A stretch of 64,000 nt of DNA. Source: Mycobacterium mantenii (GTDB lineage Bacteria > Actinomycetota > Actinomycetes > Mycobacteriales > Mycobacteriaceae). Below the pieces are notes generated by a model. It worked only from the letters and a program-made list of their open reading frames with translations, did not search any database and was not told the DNA's origin. The position numbers were made by a program, and so were the translations under genes. How positions within the stretch are numbered: the first letter of the stretch is position 1; every line of letters begins with the position of its first letter. Below are positions 46,557 to 54,661 of the stretch, one piece after another. Location of the stretch: assembly GCF_010731775.1 (NCBI RefSeq), contig NZ_AP022590.1, positions 5,952,001-6,016,000 on the forward strand, read 5' to 3'.

Positions 46557-47764
46557 AGCACCTCCTCGGCGCGCAACTGCTCGAGCTCCTCGGCCGTCTT
46601 GCCCAGCAGCCCGATGAAAACATCGTCGTTGTGCTGGCCCGGGCACGCGGGGCCGGCGTTGCGCAGGCGGCCGGGCGATTCCGAGAGCACCGGCACGATG
46701 CCCGGCCCCAGGACGTTGCGCTGCAGCCGTTCATCGTAGTGCTCGACCAGCATGTCGCGGGCGCGCAGCTGCGGGTCGTTGACGACCTCGGCGACCGTGT
46801 TGATCGGACCGGCGATCACGCCTGCGGCGGAGAGGGTTTCGATGATGTCGCCGGGCCGGCGTTCTGCGGCCCACGCGCCGATGATGTTGTCGAGTTCGTC
46901 TTGGTTGCGGCCACGCGCGACGTGCGTGGCGAACCGGTCGTCGGTGGCCAGCTCCGCGCGACCCATCGCCTTGCACAGCCGGGCGAAGACGGTGTCCTGG
47001 TTGGCGGCGATCACCACCCACGAGCCGTCGGCGCTGCGGTAGATGTTGGACGGGGCGATGCCGTCGAGCCGGGTGCCGGACGGCCCGCGAATCACCCCGC
47101 CAACGTCGTAGTCGGGAATGGTGGATTCCTGCACGGCCAAACATGATTCGGTCAGCGCGACGTCGACCACCTGACCGCGTCCGGTGACGCTGCGGCGATA
47201 GAGGGCAGCCAGTGCGCCCTGCGCGCCGAACATGCCGGCCAGGCTGTCACCGAGCGAGAGCGCCAGCCGGGGCGGTGGCCCGCCCGGGAAACCGTTGAGG
47301 TGCCGCAGTCCGCTGGCGGCCTCGGCGACCGAGGCGTAGCCGGCCTTGGTGGCGTCGGGTCCGGTCTGCCCGTAGCCGGACACCCGGACCAGGATGATGC
47401 CCGGATTGCGGGCACCGAGCACGTCGTAGCCCAGGTTCCACTTTTCCAGGGTGCCCGGACGGAAGTTCTCCACCACGATGTCGGATTTCTCGACGAGCTC
47501 GCAGAACAGTTCACGGCCGCGGGGGTGGCGCAGATCCAGGGTGATCGCCTTCTTGTTGCGCGCGTGCACCGTCCAGAAGACGTGCTGCCCGCCGAGCTCG
47601 GCCTGGCCCCAGGTGCGCAGCGGGTCCGGGGCCTTGGGCAGTTCCACCTTGATCACGTCGGCGCCCATGTCGCCGAGCAATCGGCCGGCGAAGGGCCCGG
47701 CGATCAGCGTGCCCAGCTCGAGCACGCGGATGCCGTCCAGCGGTCCGGCTGGGGCGGGGGTCAT
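46553..47764 (-). CDS. Class III CoA-transferase (CaiB/BaiF family)
   Basis: A 403-residue enzyme that moves CoA between carboxylic acids. Motifs: RVLELGTLIAGPFAGRLLGD and MGADVIKVE at the N-terminus; the catalytic Asp in LALSLGDSLAGMFGA; and IAPSNIYRSADGSWVVIAAN. It would activate the acid produced upstream for the aldolase. ATG 47764 overlaps the hydrolase stop by 4 bp and its own stop overlaps the aldolase start (GTGA), so the three are tightly coupled. Confidence 0.92.
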   Translation of the reverse strand: MTPAPAGPLDGIRVLELGTLIAGPFAGRLLGDMGADVIKVELPKAPDPLRTWGQAELGGQHVFWTVHARNKKAITLDLRHPRGRELFCELVEKSDIVVENFRPGTLEKWNLGYDVLGARNPGIILVRVSGYGQTGPDATKAGYASVAEAASGLRHLNGFPGGPPPRLALSLGDSLAGMFGAQGALAALYRRSVTGRGQVVDVALTESCLAVQESTIPDYDVGGVIRGPSGTRLDGIAPSNIYRSADGSWVVIAANQDTVFARLCKAMGRAELATDDRFATHVARGRNQDELDNIIGAWAAERRPGDIIETLSAAGVIAGPINTVAEVVNDPQLRARDMLVEHYDERLQRNVLGPGIVPVLSESPGRLRNAGPACPGQHNDDVFIGLLGKTAEELEQLRAEEVL

Positions 47765-48966
47765 TCGGCGCTCGCGAAGTCGTGCCGCACCAGCCAGTCG
47801 GTGACGATGGTGACGGCCGCCCGCAGCGCGTCGCGCTGGTCAGGTCCCGCGTAATAGTGTGTGGCGCCCGGGATTTCGTGCATCTCCTTGTCATCGTGTC
47901 CGATCGCCTGGAACAGCCGCCGGGTGTGGCTGGGCGTGCAGGCGTCATCCGCCAGGTTACCGATCACCAGCGCCGGGATCGCGATGTCGGGCCCGCAGGC
48001 CACCGCGTCGCCACGCGCGTCGTCGTAGCTCCACTGCGAAAGCCAGCCGCGCAGGGTGGAGAACCGGGCCAGCCCGACGGGGCTCATGTTCACCACCTGA
48101 GGATCCCCCAGGTAGCAGGTGCCAGGGGCGCGTTCGTTGGGATCGACGGTCGGGTCCAGCCAGCGCGGGTCGGCCATGGTGCCGTGCACGACGAAGCCGA
48201 ACTCGGCAACATCTGCGTCGGGGCGCCCCGACGATTTCAACTCGGCCAGCTTGTCCTTGACCCATGCCGTGATGCGGCGGTTGCGGTCGATCTGCGCCTG
48301 CCGGTAGCGGCCCAGGAATTCCTGGCTGTACGGCGGCTGATTGGGGTTGTCGGGGTTGTACAGGTCCAGCTCGGGATCGCGTTTGGTGGGATCGGATTCG
48401 TCGAGGATCGACGCGTCCAGCCATTCGGTCAGCGTGCCGTGCCGGCTGATGTGCGCGGCGAGCAGCATGATGCCGTCGGCGGCGGGCAGGTCGAGTTTGG
48501 TGAGGTTCGGGCCGTCGCCGGTGGGGCTGGACGTGATGGTCGGGTTTTGCGCCTGCTGCTGGTAGAACACCGACAGCGATCCGCCGCCACTCCACCCGGC
48601 CAGCACCACCTTGGGGTAGCCCAGGCGCTTCTTGGCGTCCTTGATGCACTCGCCGAGATCCTCGACCACCTTCTCCATCAGCAGCGCCGAGTCGGTGCCG
48701 CGGAAGCGGCTGTTGCAGTAGATGACGTGATGGCCGGCCCGGGCCAGCGCGTTGATCATCGGCAGGTAGGCGCCGCCGCCGATGGGGTGCATGAACACCA
48801 GTACGGTGTCCGACGGCCTGTCCTTGGGTTTGAGCAGGTAGCTCTCCAGCACGGTGATCTCGGCCAGGCCGCCGTAAACGTCCCGCACACCGGAATTGTT
48901 CTGGAAGGCAACGAGATAGGGAATCCGGTCGTACTCGTGCTTTTTGGGTTTCACCGCTTGTGTCAT
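47761..48966 (-). CDS. Alpha/beta hydrolase
   Basis: A 401-residue alpha/beta hydrolase. The oxyanion strand is LVFMHPIGGGAYLP, the nucleophile elbow is GWSGGGS near residue 126, and the catalytic His lies near the end in IPGATHYYAGPDQR, with Asp in NLADDACTP. The long form with an internal insert (WLDASILDESDP) is seen in actinobacterial catabolic clusters. The ATG 48966 lies at the edge of a MIRU element, whose GGAGGAG acts as ribosome-binding site. It may hydrolyse a ring-cleavage product or ester made with the upstream dioxygenase-like protein. Confidence 0.85.
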   Translation of the reverse strand: MTQAVKPKKHEYDRIPYLVAFQNNSGVRDVYGGLAEITVLESYLLKPKDRPSDTVLVFMHPIGGGAYLPMINALARAGHHVIYCNSRFRGTDSALLMEKVVEDLGECIKDAKKRLGYPKVVLAGWSGGGSLSVFYQQQAQNPTITSSPTGDGPNLTKLDLPAADGIMLLAAHISRHGTLTEWLDASILDESDPTKRDPELDLYNPDNPNQPPYSQEFLGRYRQAQIDRNRRITAWVKDKLAELKSSGRPDADVAEFGFVVHGTMADPRWLDPTVDPNERAPGTCYLGDPQVVNMSPVGLARFSTLRGWLSQWSYDDARGDAVACGPDIAIPALVIGNLADDACTPSHTRRLFQAIGHDDKEMHEIPGATHYYAGPDQRDALRAAVTIVTDWLVRHDFASAE

Positions 48967-49014
48967 TGGCGCCGCTCCTCCTCATCACTTCGTTCTGCAT
49001 CGTCGCTGGCGCGG
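48962..49014. repeat. MIRU element (53 bp) between the dioxygenase-like and hydrolase genes
   Basis: A third MIRU locus, one 53-bp unit, diverged at several bases from the nuo copies. It is bounded on both sides by ATGAC, seen as GTCAT on the plus strand at 48962 and 49015. It converts what would have been a TGATG overlap into a 52-bp gap and brings its own GGAGGAG before the hydrolase ATG. Confidence 0.88.
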
Positions 49015-49018
49015 GTCA

Positions 49019-50116
49019 TCAGTGTTGTCCTAGGTCGTGGGCCAGTACCTCGGCCGACGGGGTCAGCCGCCGGCGTGTGTCGATGGCGATCACCTGCCAG
49101 TCGACGCGGGAATAGTCGTCGAATTTGCGGCGCGCGCGTTCGCGGGCCTTCTCCGGTGCGCCATGGTGAACCCCTTGGGGCGCATGCGAAATCAAACCGG
49201 GTGGCATCGGGATGCCGTAGAGCGAGCCGCCGTGAAAGAAGGCGATCTCGTCGTAGTCGACGTTGCGGTGATACCACGGTGTGCGTTCGGTACCCGGAAT
49301 CCCTTCGGCGGGTTTGGGCAGGAAGTTCATCACGTAGACGCCGGTGGCCTGCATGAACAGGTGCACCGTCGGGGGCAGGTGGACGCTGTCGGAGGTGACC
49401 ACGTTGTAGTCGGCGATGTTGAACGTGAATGCGAAGTTGTCCCCGCGCCAGCCTTCGACGTCGAGCGGATTGTGTTGGTAGAACAGCGTTGTCGGGCCGC
49501 CGTCGTGGATGAGCCGGACCTCGAATTCGCCGTCGGCGCCGTCGGCCTCGTCGGCCGGCGCCGGCTCGGGGATGACCACCTGCGACGGGTCGAAGGGGAA
49601 GTGGCGGCCCAGCGCGCCCGGGGGCGGCACCCGGAACTCGTCGGTGGCCTCGATCATCAGCATCGTCGTCGCGCTGTCGGGCAGCTGGCGCCAGGTGCAT
49701 GCCTTGGGGATGTAGAGCCAGTCGCCCTCCCGATAGCGCAGCGGCCCGAATTCGGTCTCGGCCAGACCGCTGCCCTGGTGGACGAAGCACAGCAGGTCTC
49801 CGTCGATGTGACGGACGAAGAACGGCATCGGCTCGTGACGACGGCTCAACAGGATTCGGCAGTCGTCGTTGCTGAACATCAGCAGGGGCCCGCCGTCGGC
49901 GTCGGTGGCGTCGCTGGGCTTGAGCTCGCTCGACAGGACGTCGATCGGCCGCAGCGGGCCGACCGACCGGTAGGCGGTTGGGTCGTGGCGCCGGTAGAGG
50001 TTGGCGGTGCGGCCGGTGAATCCGCCCCGGCCCAACTCGTCGTCCTTGAGGCCTTCGAGGTCGGCGTGCAGGCGGCGCGGTGTTCGGCCTTTCCGCAGGT
50101 GCACAAAGGATTCCAT
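49019..50116 (-). CDS. Homogentisate 1,2-dioxygenase-like cupin protein
   Basis: A 365-residue bicupin of the homogentisate dioxygenase family, which opens aromatic rings with non-haem iron. Relevant stretches: LYRRHDPTAYRSVGPLRP early; WYHRNVDYDEIAFFHGG, where the first His and acidic ligands are expected; and LISHAPQGVHHGAPE with the second His. It is shorter and diverged from classical HmgA (about 430-445 residues), so the substrate may not be homogentisate. ATG 50116 has GGAGGAG upstream; a further frame to 50179 is open. It is the first gene of the leftward catabolic operon. Confidence 0.78.
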   Translation of the reverse strand: MESFVHLRKGRTPRRLHADLEGLKDDELGRGGFTGRTANLYRRHDPTAYRSVGPLRPIDVLSSELKPSDATDADGGPLLMFSNDDCRILLSRRHEPMPFFVRHIDGDLLCFVHQGSGLAETEFGPLRYREGDWLYIPKACTWRQLPDSATTMLMIEATDEFRVPPPGALGRHFPFDPSQVVIPEPAPADEADGADGEFEVRLIHDGGPTTLFYQHNPLDVEGWRGDNFAFTFNIADYNVVTSDSVHLPPTVHLFMQATGVYVMNFLPKPAEGIPGTERTPWYHRNVDYDEIAFFHGGSLYGIPMPPGLISHAPQGVHHGAPEKARERARRKFDDYSRVDWQVIAIDTRRRLTPSAEVLAHDLGQH

Positions 50117-50458
50117 GGACGGCTCCTCCGATGGGGACCAGCTGGGTGGGCGATCAGGGTACAAAACTGAAAGTGACATTACTTTCTCTTTTTGGCCGGC
50201 ACAAGAGTTGCTGCGAGGCCGTCGTCAGAGTCATCGCGAGGCCTCGTCCGGAGCCGTCGTGAGCGCGCCGTCGCCGCCCTCCCGCGTTGGTCACAAACGC
50301 CACAGGCGTCTCCGCCGGGCAGGACTCGTTTTGTTGCCCGCCTCACAGCGACAACTCCGGTCGGCCTCAAAACACGCGACGATTGTCGTTGCAACGCGGG
50401 CAAACAGTCGATTGGCCCCGAACTGAAACCACTGTGGCGGATGGGACCACTTGCGGGC
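50117..50458. other. 342-bp gap: promoter region of the catabolic operon
   Basis: No believable gene. It lies between the 3' end of fadB4 and the start of the dioxygenase-like gene, both leftward. It contains an AT-richer stretch around 50160-50195 with an 18-bp dyad (listed separately). The rest is ordinary high-GC sequence with only short antiparallel open frames. Confidence 0.6.
50169..50186. promoter_or_regulatory. Candidate operator: GAAAGT-N6-ACTTTC dyad
   Basis: A perfect inverted repeat (arms GAAAGT and ACTTTC, spacer GACATT) 53 bp upstream of the first gene of the catabolic operon, in a locally AT-rich patch. It is a good candidate for the operator of the TetR encoded at 44992-45636. 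Confidence 0.55.
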
Positions 50459-51430
50459 CTATCCCCGGACGCGCAGCACGACCTTTCCCTTGGCGGTGCG
50501 GTTCTCCAGGGAGGCGACGGCGGCCCCGGCTTCTTCCAGCGGGTACGTCACCGGTTCCGGCGGGGCCAGCTCCCCGGAGGTGAGCAGTCGCTCGAGTCCG
50601 GCCCACTGCTCGGCCAGCGCGCCCGGATGTGTCCCCGCCCACGCGCCCCAGCCCACACCGACCACGTCAACGTTGTTGAGCAGCAACCGGTTTACCTTGA
50701 CGGTGGGAATCTCACCACCGGTGAACCCGACCACTAGAAGCCGCCCGCCGGGCATGAGCGAGCGCAGGGAATCGGTGAACCGGTCGCCGCCGACCGGGTC
50801 GACGACGATGTCGACGCCGCGGCCGTGGGTCAACTCCTTCACCGCGTCTTTGAAACCGTCGGCCAGCACCACATCCGTCGCGCCGGCCGCCGTGGCGATG
50901 TCGGCCTTGTCCTGCGCGCTGACCACGGCGATGGTGCGGGAGGCGCCCAACGCCGGCGCCAGCCGCAGCGCCGAGGTCCCGATGCCGCCGGCCGCGCCGT
51001 GCACCAGCACCGTCTCGCCGCGCTGCAGCCGCCCCCGGACAGTCAGCGCGAAGTACACCGTCAGGTCGTTGAACAGCAGGCCGGCGCCCGCCTCGAAGCT
51101 CACATTGTCGGGCAGCTTGAACACCCGGTCCGGGGCCAGCACCGCGACCTCGGCCATGCCGCCGGACAGCATCGTCAGGCCCACGACCCGGTCGCCGGCG
51201 CTGACGTGCGCGCCTTCGGGAGCGGACCGGACCACACCGGCAATCTCGGCGCCGAGCACGAACGGCAACTCCGGGCGGTACTGGTAAAGACCGCGGGTGA
51301 GCAGGGCGTCCGGGAAGGCCACCCCGGCGGCGTGCACGTCGACGACGATCCCGTCGCCCGACGGCTCGTCGATGTCGGTCAACTCGACCGCGTCCGGACC
51401 ATCGAGCCGGGTCACCTGTACCGCGCGCAT
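50459..51430 (-). CDS. fadB4: NADPH:quinone oxidoreductase-like protein FadB4
   Basis: A 323-residue MDR-family reductase, same length as Rv3141. GroES-like N-terminal half (FVLGAEIAGVVRSAPEGA) and a Rossmann half with VLVHGAAGGIGTSALRLAPA. No zinc-binding Cys set, so it is the zinc-free quinone oxidoreductase type acting on quinones or enoyl compounds with NADPH. Despite the gene name it is not a hydroxyacyl-CoA dehydrogenase. It follows a second reductase of the same superfamily by 78 bp. Confidence 0.9.
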   Translation of the reverse strand: MRAVQVTRLDGPDAVELTDIDEPSGDGIVVDVHAAGVAFPDALLTRGLYQYRPELPFVLGAEIAGVVRSAPEGAHVSAGDRVVGLTMLSGGMAEVAVLAPDRVFKLPDNVSFEAGAGLLFNDLTVYFALTVRGRLQRGETVLVHGAAGGIGTSALRLAPALGASRTIAVVSAQDKADIATAAGATDVVLADGFKDAVKELTHGRGVDIVVDPVGGDRFTDSLRSLMPGGRLLVVGFTGGEIPTVKVNRLLLNNVDVVGVGWGAWAGTHPGALAEQWAGLERLLTSGELAPPEPVTYPLEEAGAAVASLENRTAKGKVVLRVRG

Positions 51431-51508
51431 GCCACCTCCGTCGTCACTGTCATCGGCGCCGCCGTCGGGGAATGCGCCCGAACAGCGCTCGATCAGCCTA
51501 CTGCCGGC

Positions 51509-52507
51509 TCAGAAACCGCCCGCGACCCGCACCACGGCCCGGCCGGAGAATTTGCCGGCGCGCACCTGGTCGATCACGCCGACGACGTCTTTCACGTCGA
51601 TGTCGCTGACCAGTGAGTCCAGGTGAGGTGGCCGCAGCGAATCACCAAGCCGGGCCCACAATTCGCGGCGCGGCCCGATGGGCATCAGCACCGAGTCCAT
51701 GCCCAGCAGCGTGATGCCGCGCAGGATGAACGGCAGCACCGTGGTGCGCAGGGCCGGCCCGCCGGTGAGGCCGCTGGCCGCCACCGCACCGCCGTAGTCG
51801 ATGGTGCTGAGCACGTCGGCCAGCGTCGCGCCGCCCACGCAGTCCACCCCGCCCGCCCAGCGCGCCTTACCGAGCGGCCGTGGCTTGGCGTCGGGGTCGG
51901 CGGGCAGTCGACCGATAACTTCAGCGGCGCCAAGGGCTTTGAGCCGGTCGGTGGCTTCGGCTTTGCCGGTCGAGGCGATCACCTGGTAGCCGGCGGCCGC
52001 CAGCAGGTCGACGCTGACCGACCCGACGCCGCCGGTGGCTCCGGTGACCACGACGGGACCGGCGTCGGGCGTGATGCCCCAGTCGATCAGTGCCTGCACG
52101 CTCATCGCCGCGGTGAAGCCCGCAGTTCCGATCGTGGCGCCCTCGTGTGGGCTCAATGCGCCGAGTGCGACGACCTGGTCGGCCGGCAGCCGTGCGTATT
52201 CTGCGTAGCCGCCGTGGTGACCGGTGCCGATGGCGTACCCGTGGGCCAGTACCGGGTCGCCGACGGCGAAGTCGGGCGAGGCCGATTCCACGACCTCGCC
52301 GGTGAGGTCGATACCCGGCACCACCGGGTAGTCGCGCACCACGCCGCCACCCGGGGTCAACGCGAGCGCGTCTTTGTAGTTGACGCTCGAATACTCCACG
52401 CGGATGGTCACTTCGCCGGGCGGCAGGTCGGAGTGGTTCAGCGTCTCGACCGACGCGGTTATCCGGTCACCATCTTGTCGCGCGACAAGCGCCTGAAACG
52501 TGTCCAT
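51509..52507 (-). CDS. YhdH/AcuI-type quinone oxidoreductase
   Basis: A 332-residue zinc-free MDR reductase. VEYSSVNYKDALALTPGGGV and DYPVVPGIDLTGEVVES are the YhdH/YhfP signature; VVVTGATGGVGSVSVDLLAA is the NADPH loop. Characterised relatives (AcuI) reduce acryloyl-CoA to propionyl-CoA. No zinc ligands. It is divergent from the aldo/keto reductase with only 22 bp between the starts, so the two probably share a compact promoter, and it precedes fadB4. Confidence 0.88.
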   Translation of the reverse strand: MDTFQALVARQDGDRITASVETLNHSDLPPGEVTIRVEYSSVNYKDALALTPGGGVVRDYPVVPGIDLTGEVVESASPDFAVGDPVLAHGYAIGTGHHGGYAEYARLPADQVVALGALSPHEGATIGTAGFTAAMSVQALIDWGITPDAGPVVVTGATGGVGSVSVDLLAAAGYQVIASTGKAEATDRLKALGAAEVIGRLPADPDAKPRPLGKARWAGGVDCVGGATLADVLSTIDYGGAVAASGLTGGPALRTTVLPFILRGITLLGMDSVLMPIGPRRELWARLGDSLRPPHLDSLVSDIDVKDVVGVIDQVRAGKFSGRAVVRVAGGF

Positions 52508-52529
52508 GCTTCGACGCTAACCTCACCGT

Positions 52530-53396
52530 ATGGATCCCTTTCCACTCGGTGGGTTTTCAGTCAACCGCGTCGGCTTCGGCGCCATGCAATTGCCCGGTCC
52601 GAATGCGTTCGGTCCGCCGCGGGACCGCGACGAAGCCCTGGCCGTGCTGCGCCGCGCGGTCGAACTCGGCGTCGACCACATTGACACCGCCCAGTTTTAT
52701 GGTCCCGACGTGGCCAACGAGCTGATTCGTGCCGCGCTGCATCCCTATCCGCAGAACCTGGCGCTGGTCAGCAAGGTCGGTGGGCGCCGCGATGACAACG
52801 GCGCCTGGCTGCCGGCCGGTGCGCCCGCCGAGTTGCGCCGTGACATCGAGACCAACCTGCGCAGCCTCGGTGTCGAGCAACTGGCCGTGGTCAACCTGCG
52901 GGTATTCGAAAGCGACGGCCCGGACCAACAGTTCGACGACCAGCTCTCGACCATGATCGAGGCCCGCGAGCAGGGATTGATCGGCGGGATCGGGCTGAGC
53001 AGCGTCAACCGCGAGCGCCTGCTGCACGCGGTGGAGCGCACCGAAATCGCCTGTGTGCAAAACGCATTCAATCTGGTGTACCGGGAGTCGGCGCCGGTGC
53101 TCGAGGAGTGCACGACGCAGGGGATCGCCTTCGTTCCGTTCTTCGCGCTGGGTGCGGCCTTCATGCAGCCCAACCCGGTGCTGAGCCACCAGGTGGTTCA
53201 GGAGACCGCGCAGCGACTGGGCCACACACCCGCGCAGGTCGCGCTGGCGTGGACGCTGCACATGGCACCCAACGTGCTGCTCATTCCCGGTACCTCGTCG
53301 TTGGGGCACCTGGAGGAGAACCTCGACGTCGCGTCCATCCAACTGGACGACGAAGCCTGCGAGCGGCTGAACGCGGTCGCCGCGGTCGCCGCGTAA
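52530..53396 (+). CDS. Aldo/keto reductase (YdbC-like)
   Basis: A 288-residue TIM-barrel NADPH-dependent reductase. Of the AKR tetrad, Asp and Tyr are in HIDTAQFYGP and Lys in LALVSKVGG, but the usual His (as in DLYQIH) is replaced by Asn in LAVVNLRVF, as in the E. coli YdbC group, which acts on pyridoxal-like or other aldehydes. The NADPH site includes LIPGTSSLGHLEENL. The ATG is 22 bp from the divergent reductase gene. It converges on fadE23. Confidence 0.9.
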   Translation: MDPFPLGGFSVNRVGFGAMQLPGPNAFGPPRDRDEALAVLRRAVELGVDHIDTAQFYGPDVANELIRAALHPYPQNLALVSKVGGRRDDNGAWLPAGAPAELRRDIETNLRSLGVEQLAVVNLRVFESDGPDQQFDDQLSTMIEAREQGLIGGIGLSSVNRERLLHAVERTEIACVQNAFNLVYRESAPVLEECTTQGIAFVPFFALGAAFMQPNPVLSHQVVQETAQRLGHTPAQVALAWTLHMAPNVLLIPGTSSLGHLEENLDVASIQLDDEACERLNAVAAVAA

Positions 53397-53423
53397 TTTC
53401 CGCCGAAAGTGCGGGGCCCCTCG

Positions 53424-54629
53424 CTACTTGAGCTCGGACGAGGACAGGCCCAGCAGGCGGCGCGCGACCACCAGCTGCTGAATCTGCTGCGTGCCCTCGA
53501 AGATGTCCAGGATCTTAGAGTCGCGCGCCCATTTCTCCAGCAGCGCCTGTTCGGAATAGCCTGCGGTGCCGGCCAATTCGACCGTCTTGAGCGTCACGTC
53601 TGTGGCCATCCGGCCTGCCTTGGCCTTGCTCATCGACGCTTCTTTGGAGTTGGGGATCTTGTTGTCGGCCTGCCACGCCGCCCGCAGCGAGAGCAGATAG
53701 GCCGCCTCCCAGTCGGCTTCCATCCGAATGAACTCGGCCGCCGCGGCGCTCTGGGCGTGCGAGGGCCTGTCATAGGAGATCTCCACGCCGGCCTCGGTGA
53801 GGATCTTGCGAATCTCCTCCAGCGCGGCGCGCCCGACCCCGACGGCCATGGCCGCGACGATGGGCCGGGTGTTGTCGAAGGTCTCCATCACTCCGGAAAA
53901 GCCCTTGCCGACCTCGATTTCGGGGTTGCCGAGCAGGTTTTCCTTCGGAATGCGGGCGTTGTCGAACCGGATGACCGCGGTGTCGGAACCCTTGATGCCG
54001 AGCTTGTGCTCGAGCCGTTCGACCGTGACACCGGGATGCTCGCGCGGCACGACGAACGACTTGATCGCCGCGCGCCCCTGTGACTTGTCCAGCGTCGCCC
54101 ACACCACGATGTGGGTGGCGCGCGACCCGGCGGTGACGAAGATCTTCTCGCCGTTGATCACATACTCGTCGCCGTCGAGGGTGGCCGTCGTCGACACCGC
54201 CGCCGAGTCCGATCCGAAGCCGGGTTCGGTGATGGCCATCGCCGCCCACACCTTGCCCAGGCGTTGCAGCTGCTCCTCGTTGGCGACGGCGGAGATGGCC
54301 GCGTTGCCCAGCCCCTGATAGGGGACCGACAGCATCATCGCGAGGTCGCCCCAGCTGGCTTCCAGCGTCTGCAGCAGCGCGGCCATGTTCGCGCCGTTGT
54401 GGTTCTTATCCCGCTCTTCGTCCTCGCCGCCCAGCGCGTTGGCTCCCGCGAATTCGATTGACTCCGAGGCCCCTTCGAAGAGGCTGAACAGGGTGTCGAG
54501 CTCGACCGGGTACGCGTGTTCCTTGAGGTCGTACTTGCGGGCGATCGGCCGCATCAATTCGGCGGCGCCCTGGTGCGTCTTCGTCGTCACCGCTTGCATC
54601 TTGCGCGGAAGTTCCAGATTGATTGCCAT
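53424..54629 (-). CDS. fadE23: Acyl-CoA dehydrogenase FadE23
   Basis: A 401-residue acyl-CoA dehydrogenase, the same length as M. tuberculosis Rv3140. Seen: MAITEPGFGSDSAAVSTTAT at the FAD loop, YVINGEKIFVTAG, LEHKLGIKGSDTAVIRFD, and the C-terminal DIFEGTQQIQQLVVARRLL. The start ATG 54629 is 32 bp after fadE24. In mycobacteria adjacent fadE pairs can form mixed tetramers, and this pair may do so. The enlarged frame to 54917 is fadE24 shadow. Confidence 0.93.
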   Translation of the reverse strand: MAINLELPRKMQAVTTKTHQGAAELMRPIARKYDLKEHAYPVELDTLFSLFEGASESIEFAGANALGGEDEERDKNHNGANMAALLQTLEASWGDLAMMLSVPYQGLGNAAISAVANEEQLQRLGKVWAAMAITEPGFGSDSAAVSTTATLDGDEYVINGEKIFVTAGSRATHIVVWATLDKSQGRAAIKSFVVPREHPGVTVERLEHKLGIKGSDTAVIRFDNARIPKENLLGNPEIEVGKGFSGVMETFDNTRPIVAAMAVGVGRAALEEIRKILTEAGVEISYDRPSHAQSAAAAEFIRMEADWEAAYLLSLRAAWQADNKIPNSKEASMSKAKAGRMATDVTLKTVELAGTAGYSEQALLEKWARDSKILDIFEGTQQIQQLVVARRLLGLSSSELK

Positions 54630-54661
54630 GATTGAACTTTCAGCTCGAGTTGGATAACGAC

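Noticed and set aside
50180..50458. Small genes in the gap upstream of the dioxygenase-like gene
   Set aside because: The short open frames are Arg-rich, overlap each other on both strands, and have no ribosome-binding site or recognisable sequence.
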